From CAYZXL01 sp964482435 (GTDB taxonomy: Bacteria; Auribacterota; JABMQX01), in contig CAYZXL010000001.1 in assembly GCA_964482435.1 (NCBI GenBank), positions 124,001 to 188,000 of the forward strand: 64,000 nt of DNA, given 5' to 3'. The position numbers and the translations under genes are program-made. The notes beneath the pieces were generated by a model. That model was not told the origin of the DNA and did no database searches. It saw nothing but the letters and a program-made list of their open reading frames with translations. How positions within the stretch are numbered: position 1 is the first letter of the stretch; every line of letters starts with the position of its first letter. This document shows positions 20,558 to 27,312 of the stretch, piece by piece.

Positions 20558-20670
20558 TATTCCTGACGCCCCCACCTGCCGTGTCGCTTCGGGGGAAGGC
20601 GTCGAGTATTGCTGCACTCTTCAGCCGCATCCGTCCGGCCCGCTGCCGGGGCCTGCGACTTCGGTCTATG

Positions 20671-20702
20671 TGCAGTTTACCTGCATTTCCCTCTCCTGTC
20701 AA
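20671..20702 (-). promoter_or_regulatory. Predicted promoter with overlapping operator-like inverted repeat
   Basis: On the minus strand, TTGACA (20697-20702) is followed after exactly 17 bases by TAAACT (20674-20679), a good sigma70-type match with the -35 perfect. The -10 lies inside a dyad, TGCAG-N5-CTGCA (20671-20685). A repressor bound there would block transcription of the BlaI-like gene that starts 144 bases downstream. The dyad resembles BlaI/CopY operators in layout only; its sequence differs from the TACA/TGTA consensus. Confidence 0.55.
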
Positions 20703-20791
20703 GAGAAATGTGCGGGATTCCGTAATCCCTCAGTCACGGGGGGACTCACCGCAGAAACGCGGAGACCGCAGAGGAATGTCAGACGGGATTA

Positions 20792-20832
20792 ACAGGATTT
20801 TCAGGATTATCCGGTCCATCCTGTTATCCTGT
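20792..20832. repeat. REP-like inverted repeat (ACAGGAT/ATCCTGT arms)
   Basis: ACAGGAT (20792-20798) and CAGGAT (20802-20807) pair with ATCCTG (20818-20823) and ATCCTGT (20826-20832), giving a two-part hairpin. It follows a GCAGAAACGCGGAGACCGCAGAGG-type stretch (about 20750-20774, split here by description only) that resembles the repeat at 39629-39760. Such elements are common between genes in environmental bacterial genomes. Confidence 0.6.
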
Positions 20833-21066
20833 CGAACTTCTGGCTTCTTCCTTGGGATCCGTGCCCCCCACAAGCGAGGCATTACGGGATTCCTGCGCCT
20901 TTTGGTGGGAGACGGGGCCGCTGGCATGAAGCGGCCTGAAGTCGTAGCGCTTAACGAGAAGGGTGTTGGAGTTCAGGCGACTTCACCGGCGGGTCCAGAG
21001 CCGAATTCCTTCTGGAGGGCATGTCGCGCGAAGGCCAGACACAGAGACGTAGGGGCCCGGTAGCGG

Positions 21067-21324
21067 ATGAACACGACTTTGACCGCGAGCAGGAGTTGCG
21101 ATGTTCATCCAGGCTCTGAGGGGACGAGCAAGCTCATCAGGAGCCGTGAGAACAAGAGCGCCGGCCACATAACGGACTGCCTCGGTTCCGTCCACTGCCC
21201 CGAAAAGCCAAATTCGCCGATCAAGTACGGCCACCAGGTCATCGCCGCTTGCTACGTGGCAAACATCTCCTACTGCACCGGCAGAAAAATCACGTTCGAC
21301 GACGTTAAACGTAACGCGGCATGA
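21067..21324 (+). pseudogene. Decayed C-terminal fragment of a Gfo/Idh/MocA oxidoreductase
   Basis: An 85-codon frame whose last ~50 residues read HITDCLGSVHCPEKPN, then a PIKYGHQVIAACYVANISY segment, then CTGRKITFDDVK. This closely follows the C-terminal pattern of exported Gfo/Idh/MocA proteins of this kind of organism (H-x3-F-L-D-x-V...KPN.PI..GHQ...AC..ANISYRTGRK..FD). The Rossmann and catalytic parts are absent upstream, where I see no matching frame. It is therefore read as a remnant, not a working gene. The intact relative at 4745-6040 has the equivalent segment but is clearly more distant. From 21325 to 21600 nothing further is supported. Confidence 0.6.
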
Positions 21325-21600
21325 AGAGACGACTGCCGGCGGGCACCACGAGGCGACCACTCTTGGTCGGGATGCACCGACCCCTCTGCGATGCACTCGC
21401 CGTCTTGGGTCCGCTCGGTCCCTCCGATAGGGGCGAGGCACATGGCTCTCCCGCCACCGGGCACGCGACGAGGACGTGACCTATCCGACAGCCGCCGGAC
21501 CACGAGGTGACCAAGCGACATCCTCTGCGATGGTTGTATCATCAGAGTTGGCGCTTCGATTCACACGTGTGGCAAGCCTACGGCTGTATGCGGTCCTGTG

Positions 21601-22695
21601 TCAGAAGATGACGCTGAGCCCAACGGCCACGTTGGAGCTTTCCTCGAGCGTGGGGGGGAGCTCGCCCGTCGTGTACTTCACGATGATCTCGTGGGCGACC
21701 TTTTTCCATATCGTGGCAGAAATCGGCACAGCGGCAGAAACCTCCAGGAACGACGTGAACTCCTTGTCCGCTTGCTTGATCTCGTCTGGAGCGTCTATCT
21801 CGTAGTAGGACTGCCATGCAACACGGATCTGGATATCCTCGAAAACGACCGTCCTCCAGGCTGCCTGCCACGTAAGGCGACTGAAGCGGTCCTCATCAGT
21901 GAGCTTCTTCCGTTCCTCTATGTCTGAATCGGTTACGTAGTCGTATCCAACATAGAAGCGCGGCGACTGCGCCTTGAAGTGGGAGTTCTTCACCCGCAGC
22001 AAACTGAAAGGCGCGTCGAGCCACTTGGCTATGGTATTGTCCCCGGTTATGATGCTTAGGTCGAAGGAAGTGCCCGCTCCAAGCGCGAATTGGGCGTCCT
22101 CGGTGAACGTCTGGTCGGCTTCGCTCTTCACGTGCCCATCGAAGGAAATGAATCTGCTCTTGGGCAGCATGCTATTATACTCCCGAGCCAGCTCCTTCCC
22201 CTTGGGCCCGGGGAAAGGATATTTCAGGAGTTCAAGTTCATCCAGGAGAGACTTACGGCGCGCCTTCTGCTTATCGGTAAGTTGACCAAGCGCCCAGAAG
22301 AGATGACCAGTGAGCCTAGCCTCTGTGATCGTGCTGTTCTGGCTATGCTCCCTCTCAGTGGATGTGAATCCTTTGCTGAGCAAGTTGAACGAGGCTCTGT
22401 GCCCCGCCTTCCCTTCATCTCCGAGCAGCAGACGCTCTAAACTCAGTTCGTAGTCCAGCCCGAGGGATGGGGGATCCCCGACGGTCTTAACGTCGACGGA
22501 CAGGTCGAACCCTGGAAGAGCCACAAGCTCGATCCCCTCTTTGCCTGTGCCGGGTTGCTCTTCTTTCGGGGTCTCGCCGCCCGTGGTTGGAGTACCGCCT
22601 GTCGGCTCCGCTGGGCCTTCCTCCGCCTCCAGGTGCGCTCCGAGGCTTTGCACCAGCAGGGAAGCCAGTATGAACGGCACCAATCGCTTCATCAT
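21601..22695 (-). CDS. Exported protein, predicted outer-membrane beta barrel
   Basis: About 364 residues with a signal peptide (MKRLVPFILASLLVQSLGAHLEA) and a short E/P/T/G-rich linker, followed by many alternating polar/hydrophobic strands (FDLSVDVKTVG, YELSLERLLL, FYVGYDYVTD, WQAAWRTVVFEDIQIRVAW, EIIVKYTTGE). It ends in phenylalanine (VAVGLSVIF), as outer-membrane barrels do for recognition by BamA. I do not recognise a family. Its ATG (22695, with a second ATG at 22692) overlaps the stop of the 106-residue gene upstream as ATGATGA, with GGAGGT just before, so the two are probably translationally coupled and work together. Confidence 0.6.
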   Translation of the reverse strand: MMKRLVPFILASLLVQSLGAHLEAEEGPAEPTGGTPTTGGETPKEEQPGTGKEGIELVALPGFDLSVDVKTVGDPPSLGLDYELSLERLLLGDEGKAGHRASFNLLSKGFTSTEREHSQNSTITEARLTGHLFWALGQLTDKQKARRKSLLDELELLKYPFPGPKGKELAREYNSMLPKSRFISFDGHVKSEADQTFTEDAQFALGAGTSFDLSIITGDNTIAKWLDAPFSLLRVKNSHFKAQSPRFYVGYDYVTDSDIEERKKLTDEDRFSRLTWQAAWRTVVFEDIQIRVAWQSYYEIDAPDEIKQADKEFTSFLEVSAAVPISATIWKKVAHEIIVKYTTGELPPTLEESSNVAVGLSVIF

Positions 22696-23012
22696 GCTAC
22701 CTCCATAACGCTCTGGTTCTCGAAACAGAACGTCCACAAATCCTTCACCTTCGCGCTGCCTTTCTTCATCAGCTTCAGTGGCGACTTGAGGTTAAGTCCG
22801 AACATATTGAACTCGTGCTGTAAAAGGACCGCGAGCTTTTTCTTCTCGTAATCGGGGTCCCCGGGGAGCGGTGGGTCATCAAATTGCATCTCCGACATTG
22901 TTACGTCTCCCCAGTTTTCGAACGTGGTTCCTACTGGGATCTTTCCATGGTTATAAAAGAACATAGTAACAAGCTGGCGCGTCTGGTCTTCGGTCAAGTT
23001 TGAGAGTCTCAT
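22692..23012 (-). CDS. Conserved-looking small protein of unknown function
   Basis: A 106-residue protein that I do not recognise. It has no signal peptide or membrane segment. The amino half is helical and acidic (NLTEDQTRQLVTMFFYNHGKIP); the middle has a PPLPGDPDYEKKKLAVLLQHEF segment; the end is basic (SPLKLMKKGSAKVKDLW). The ATG at 23012 is chosen because AAAGGA lies eight bases upstream (23021-23026); the longer reading frame beyond it has no coding character. It is coupled to a predicted outer-membrane barrel gene, so a related or regulatory role is possible, but this is context only. Confidence 0.55.
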   Translation of the reverse strand: MRLSNLTEDQTRQLVTMFFYNHGKIPVGTTFENWGDVTMSEMQFDDPPLPGDPDYEKKKLAVLLQHEFNMFGLNLKSPLKLMKKGSAKVKDLWTFCFENQSVMEVA

Positions 23013-23623
23013 ATGTGTAATCCTTTCGAGTCTCGGGGACATAGCAGCGGTTTGGGGTGCACTTGCCGGTACCCCGTAGCAGGGGGGAGGCCTTGCCGCG
23101 CGTGGGAACCACAGGGCGTGGGCGGTTCCAACGGCCACAATTCCCTCTCGGTTCGGTCGCCCGTTCACAACGCAACTGGAGATCTGTGGCGTGGGCCCGT
23201 GAGTGCCGTGGTGATTCAAGGGAACGCGCACGATATGGCCCTCCCGCCTCCATGTGGCGCCGTCTTTCGTGACTCGGCCGCTGGAGTCACGTCGGCTCGC
23301 GGCACCAGGTATCCCGGCGATTACCTGATAACTGCCTCAATTACTGCGAAAACGCCTGCGCATGTCAGGCTATTTTTTCGTTTTTCCGAGCGGGCACGCT
23401 CATCCTACAGCAGCGGTGGCACCCACGCATGAGCGGCCCCCTGGAGGTGCGGGCCCGGGGGCCGCGGAAGACGCTTTTGACGAACCAACCGACCCCCGAT
23501 GGCCATTGCAGCACCCGCGGCTCCCGTGACAAACTGCATCCAGCAACCGCGCTATAAGCGTCCGCCGCGCTGAATACCACACGCGGGGAACCGGACCAAA
23601 GAGGACTGCGCAGTTCGCCGAGC
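23013..23623. other. Gene-free stretch
   Basis: About 610 bases in which I see no supportable gene on either strand, no strong promoter and no clear repeat. Short open frames here have no recognisable product or ribosome site. Confidence 0.4.
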
Positions 23624-24406
23624 CTAAGCAGCCTGAATCTCTTCCGTGTGGACCAGGAAGTGCTTTCCGGGCTCGACCTGCGCGACACGAAACGCCAGGG
23701 CATTTCCCGCCGGCTCAGTGACCTTCCCGGACGCCAGCATCACCGGCACGCGATACCTCTGGAAGAACGCCTCCGTCACGTGCTTGTGTCCAAAAAGGAC
23801 GAGATTAACACTTCCGCAGATGACGCGAAGGAGTTCCTCGCTGTCGTGCAAGGCCATGCCGATGGAACGAAGAAAGGGATGGTGGTGAAGGTACACGGCT
23901 TTGAAGTATCCGTCGTACTGAGGGTCTCCCAGGCATTTGGCAAGCGCCTTGCGCTGCTCGTCCCCCACGACCCCTTCGGCGATGAACTCCATATTCAAAG
24001 GGTCGCCCGAATCAAGACCCACGAAGAGCGCTTTCTCTTTGTGGTTGGCCACCACGGAGGGATACTCGACGCTATTGACGTAGGGACGGATGCAGTTCCT
24101 GAATCGCTCCGGTGTCTCCTTTTCGTCCGAGTGCCAGCCCATGTAGGCGTAATCGTGATTCCCTGGGGCGACGAGGAGTGTGAAGGTTTTGCTCAGGGGC
24201 TCGAGGACATTCGCTTTTAGCTGCGAATACTGCTTCGAACTCGCATCATCCACATTGTCGCCCGTCAGGACGACGTACGTCTTATCTTTCGGCGCGTCTT
24301 TGAAACGGTCACACAGGTACTTGACGGTGACCTTGGCGTTGCGATTGTCTGGTTCGGCGTTCGACTCGTGAATGTGCAGGTCGCTGAGGTGAATTACTGT
24401 GATCAT
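23624..24406 (-). CDS. Calcineurin-like metallophosphoesterase
   Basis: A 260-residue cytoplasmic phosphoesterase with all five blocks of the two-metal site: HLSDLHIH near residue 6, LTGDNVDDA near 48, APGNHDYAY near 80, YLHHHPFLRS near 167 and LFGHKHVTEA near 200. It resembles the cpdA/Icc-like group, which hydrolyses cyclic nucleotides or other phosphodiesters, but substrate cannot be assigned from these motifs. The ATG at 24406 has GGAGGGG three to eight bases upstream; a more upstream ATG would place the ribosome site inside the frame. The gene lies alone, about 100 bases after an amidohydrolase gene in the same direction. Confidence 0.85.
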   Translation of the reverse strand: MITVIHLSDLHIHESNAEPDNRNAKVTVKYLCDRFKDAPKDKTYVVLTGDNVDDASSKQYSQLKANVLEPLSKTFTLLVAPGNHDYAYMGWHSDEKETPERFRNCIRPYVNSVEYPSVVANHKEKALFVGLDSGDPLNMEFIAEGVVGDEQRKALAKCLGDPQYDGYFKAVYLHHHPFLRSIGMALHDSEELLRVICGSVNLVLFGHKHVTEAFFQRYRVPVMLASGKVTEPAGNALAFRVAQVEPGKHFLVHTEEIQAA

Positions 24407-24512
24407 TGTCCCCTCCTTTCCCATCAGTTGCAGTTTTTTGACACCCTCGAGACGCTGCTAACCCGCCGCGTATGAATCGCTGCCGATCGGCGGTGCCTTC
24501 CCTAACGGTAGA

Positions 24513-25514
24513 TCAAGCAAAAGCCTTCGGGTTCAGAAGCTCGGCGGCTTTGGTCCCGATCGTCTCGGGAAAGCCCATGGCCAACAGTTGGCGGTAATTC
24601 TTCTCAATCGAGTTTTCGACTGAAAAAAGCTCGAAGTACTCATTCAGCGTCAGCCCCTTCACGGCTATGGGGGGCATGCTGTCAATCGGGAGGGGGAAAT
24701 CGCTGCCCAGGACCATTCGGTGCCCCGGGATTTTTTCCAGGACTTCATCCACGGTCGTGGTGCGGAAGGTGGTGCACATTGCCGAGACGTCCGCAAAGAG
24801 TCGCCACCGGCCGTTGTCGTCGGCTTCTCTCATCATCTGCGACAATTGGCCGAGGTAGTCCCAGTCCTCCAACGGGAAGAAACGGGTCGCACAATGCGCG
24901 GCAATCACTGTCGCCCCGATGTCCAAAGCGCGTTTCAAGAGCCGCGGATCGCCGAGCCGTTGATTCTTCTGTTCCGGCTCGGGCACCGGCACTGCGTGCT
25001 CTGGGCATGTGTGGGACAACAGAGGAACCTTTGCCTCGCAAAGACGCTCATAGAACCAATCATGGGCAGAGTCCTTCGGATTGATCACTTGCGAGTTCGG
25101 TATCCACTTGACCAGTGCGGCGGGCGGATTCCCTGTCAGACATCGCTCCAACTCATCTCGCGCGTCGGGCCGCGTCGGGTTGACTGACGCTCCAAACAGA
25201 ACCTTCGGGTTTTTCCTCGCCAGCTCACGTACATAATCGTTGGAAACAACAAGGTGGCTTTTCTGCCGCTTGCCATCGCGGTAAATCCAGTCCATCGCGA
25301 GAAAGACCCCTTTCTTGACCGACTTGGACACGTTAAGTGCGCAAAGGGCTGCGTTCCGGATGACACCGTCGAAATCCTTCTCCAGTTGGAGTGAGTCTAT
25401 CCCATTTTCGGCCAGCATGTACAGAAATGCGGGCGACCTCCGCATCGTCGGCGAAACCGTACAGTCCGGTCGGTCCTTGGCCGCAATGTGGATGTGGATG
25501 TCTATTACTTTCAT
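24513..25514 (-). CDS. Amidohydrolase 2 family protein (TIM-barrel metal-dependent hydrolase)
   Basis: A 333-residue enzyme of the PF04909 family. Metal-site features in order are IDIHIHI at the amino end (HxH), a conserved histidine in LLSHTCPEH near residue 195, VIAAHCATRFFP near 232, and the aspartate in MVLGSDFPLP near 285. Relatives include decarboxylases (ACMSD type) and lactone or amide hydrolases; the reaction here is not determined. ATG 25514 is chosen because CCGGGGAGG is six bases upstream and because the protein then begins directly with the beta-1 strand of the barrel. The preceding 150 bases of open frame look non-coding. It ends about 100 bases before the phosphoesterase start. 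Confidence 0.82.
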   Translation of the reverse strand: MKVIDIHIHIAAKDRPDCTVSPTMRRSPAFLYMLAENGIDSLQLEKDFDGVIRNAALCALNVSKSVKKGVFLAMDWIYRDGKRQKSHLVVSNDYVRELARKNPKVLFGASVNPTRPDARDELERCLTGNPPAALVKWIPNSQVINPKDSAHDWFYERLCEAKVPLLSHTCPEHAVPVPEPEQKNQRLGDPRLLKRALDIGATVIAAHCATRFFPLEDWDYLGQLSQMMREADDNGRWRLFADVSAMCTTFRTTTVDEVLEKIPGHRMVLGSDFPLPIDSMPPIAVKGLTLNEYFELFSVENSIEKNYRQLLAMGFPETIGTKAAELLNPKAFA

Positions 25515-25834
25515 AAGAATCCTCCCCGGCTTTCGGGCAGACAGGCCCGCGCAGCCGTCTTGCGCTCGCCTTGCTCGGCATCCAGTTGCCATGACAGCAA
25601 GCAGCCCGATGCCTATATCGCCTATTATTGGTTCACCCATATCGTGCGCCTCGTGGTTTGTCAAGAAGAAAATGGGCGGTTAATGCAGAGGGCGCACAAG
25701 CGTTGGTGTGCGGGCGCAGAGATGTCATAGCCGAATGGCCTCTGCCCTGAAAATAAGCGGCGGTTTCGCCTGGATTCCTGGACATAATGCATTGCGCCGT
25801 AACGGCTTGCGTGTTAAGCCGCCCTGCGGAAGGC

Positions 25835-25854
25835 ATTTTCATGGTCTCCGGGTG
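25835..25854 (+). repeat. 20-bp direct repeat, copy 1
   Basis: ATTTTCATGGTCTCCGGGTG, identical to 26037-26056. The next ~15 bases are also similar (both contain GCTCATGA), so the unit may be about 35 bp. Confidence 0.75.
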
Positions 25855-26036
25855 AGCCAAGCTCATGAGGCACTGCCCTGAAAATAACCGCTACGCGGCC
25901 AGCCCCGCCGGCGGCGGGGTCGCAAAGCCGCGAATACGCAAGGAAGCAAGCCCCGCGAACTCTTCGCGTCCTTTGCGTCTTGGCGAGAGAGCACACAATC
26001 CAAATGTGCACCGAGAATTAGCGCGACGCAGACTCG

Positions 26037-26056
26037 ATTTTCATGGTCTCCGGGTG
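26037..26056 (+). repeat. 20-bp direct repeat, copy 2
   Basis: Identical to 25835-25854, 202 bases further on. It lies in the gap before the Lrp/AsnC ligand-binding gene. Confidence 0.75.
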
Positions 26057-26292
26057 TGCGACGCTCATGAACCGGTGTCCAGGAACAATTGCAGAAAAGT
26101 CAGCAGCCCCTGGTGGGCGGGCAACCCGCAAGGCTTATCTCGCAGACCCGGCTCGGGAACGGGCCTGCGGCACCCGAAGAAGGGGCCAATGGATCAGAAG
26201 GGAATTTGAACCCTCCCCGGTGGAAGGCCAGTCGGAGGGTCGGGGTGGGACACGCCCTCGCCGGTGGTGAAGTGTCATCTTCTGGCTCGTCA

Positions 26293-26595
26293 CTACGGTG
26301 CCGGTCTTTCAGGTTCCTCTTCCAGGCCGATGCTGAACATCCGTTCGAGGTCGTGGCGGGAGTAGGCTTTGAATGCGATGAGGGTGGTTGTGCGCTCGAT
26401 TCCGCCGACCTTGAGCATTTCGTCAGTTACAAGCTGTGCAAGCTCTTCGTTTTCTCGCACCCTGACGATTGCGACCAGGTCATATGGTCCCGCAACTGAA
26501 TAGACCTCGGAGACGCCCGCGAGTTCGGCGAGCTTCTCAGCGGTCTCGTTAATTTTGTCCCTCCGGGCACTAATCAGAACGATAGCTGTGACCAT
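26293..26595 (-). CDS. Free-standing Lrp/AsnC ligand-binding (RAM) domain protein
   Basis: A 100-residue protein consisting only of the alpha/beta sandwich of Lrp/AsnC regulators (VTAIVLISARRDKINETAEKL, then VSEVYSVAGPYDLVAIVRV, ending TTTLIAFKAYSRHDLERMF). The DNA-binding helix-turn-helix is absent. Such stand-alone proteins form ring oligomers and bind amino acids, but their partners vary. GGGAGGCAGCT places a ribosome site right before the ATG at 26595. It lies about 90 bases after a small helical gene on the same strand and may be co-transcribed with it. Confidence 0.85.
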   Translation of the reverse strand: MVTAIVLISARRDKINETAEKLAELAGVSEVYSVAGPYDLVAIVRVRENEELAQLVTDEMLKVGGIERTTTLIAFKAYSRHDLERMFSIGLEEEPERPAP

Positions 26596-26686
26596 AGCTG
26601 CCTCCCGACAGTGTGCTGTTCTTCTCCTCGCCCAACTCTCGCGGGTTGCACTTCATTGACAACGCCGCAAAGGCCCCGCGCGGAAG

Positions 26687-26989
26687 TCACGCGATTTCAT
26701 CTCCGGCGTCGGCCGCTGCCCCGAATTCTTTCTGGAGACAGTCTGCGGTGCGCTCAAGTTTGCGGCGGTATCGCTTGAAGAAGAAACCGGTTTCGGCGGC
26801 GGAGCCCGGCGCTTCACGAACGATTTTCTCGATGTAGCGGAGGATTCTGGCGCAGAATTCCACGGGGTCAATGCGGGAATCGAGGAGCGTCATCTTCAGG
26901 TCTGCGTACATGGAGTCGAAATCCTCCTCCTTGACGAAGTGGAGGTATGTGGTGAAAGCGTTGAAGGTTTCTTCGATGGTTCCGGGCAC
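26687..26989 (-). CDS. Small helical hypothetical protein
   Basis: A 100-residue protein that I do not recognise. It looks almost wholly alpha-helical (FNAFTTYLHFVKEEDFDSMYADLKMTLL..., then VEFCARILRYIEKIVREA and FKRYRRKLERTADCLQKEF), with no signal peptide or membrane helix. The start is a GTG with AGAGG eight bases upstream. It precedes the Lrp/AsnC ligand-binding gene by about 90 bases on the same strand. Codon use looks like the neighbours', which is the main reason to accept it; a spurious frame is not excluded. Confidence 0.5.
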   Translation of the reverse strand: MPGTIEETFNAFTTYLHFVKEEDFDSMYADLKMTLLDSRIDPVEFCARILRYIEKIVREAPGSAAETGFFFKRYRRKLERTADCLQKEFGAAADAGDEIA

Positions 26990-27312
26990 GGAGCAGACCT
27001 CTTTTCGTTCGTTGTCGGCACTATTGTTTCACCCTTCCCGTGTCGGTTGCAAGCCGAATTCGGGCAGCGCCGCGACAGCTGAGTTTCCGGCGACGCTTGA
27101 GAGGCCTCGAAGATCGTTGGTTGGACAGGATGAACATGATGTACATGATAATGCTGCCTGCCCGTTGGGCTCGGCCAGGCCGGCCGGTGTGCGTCCGGTC
27201 CGAACGCCGGGCCGCTCCTCAGGGTCGAGAGACTGCGTCACAAGTGGCCCGCAAGTGAAGGCGCCCGTGAGGGTGTCGCGCCGTGGGAGAACGACGGTTT
27301 GGGGCCTTGTGT
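26990..27312. other. Intergenic region
   Basis: About 320 bases between a minus-strand helical gene and the end of the CotH-kinase gene. No gene, terminator hairpin or repeat was recognised with confidence. Confidence 0.4.

Larger units (their letters stand above)
25515..26292. other. Gene-free stretch containing short direct repeats
   Basis: About 780 bases without a supportable gene. It carries a 20-bp direct repeat (25835-25854 and 26037-26056), a 15-bp repeat CTGCCCTGAAAATAA (25742-25756 and 25873-25887), and between them a GCAAAG.../...CTTTGC-type imperfect inverted stretch (about 25920-25985). The pattern suggests a composite of small intergenic repeat units, not a coding region. Confidence 0.5.

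Noticed and set aside
26190..26230. tRNA T-arm-like sequence (GGGTTCAAATTCCC-type) on the minus strand
   Set aside because: Acceptor and anticodon stems do not form at the required distances, so no tRNA is supported.
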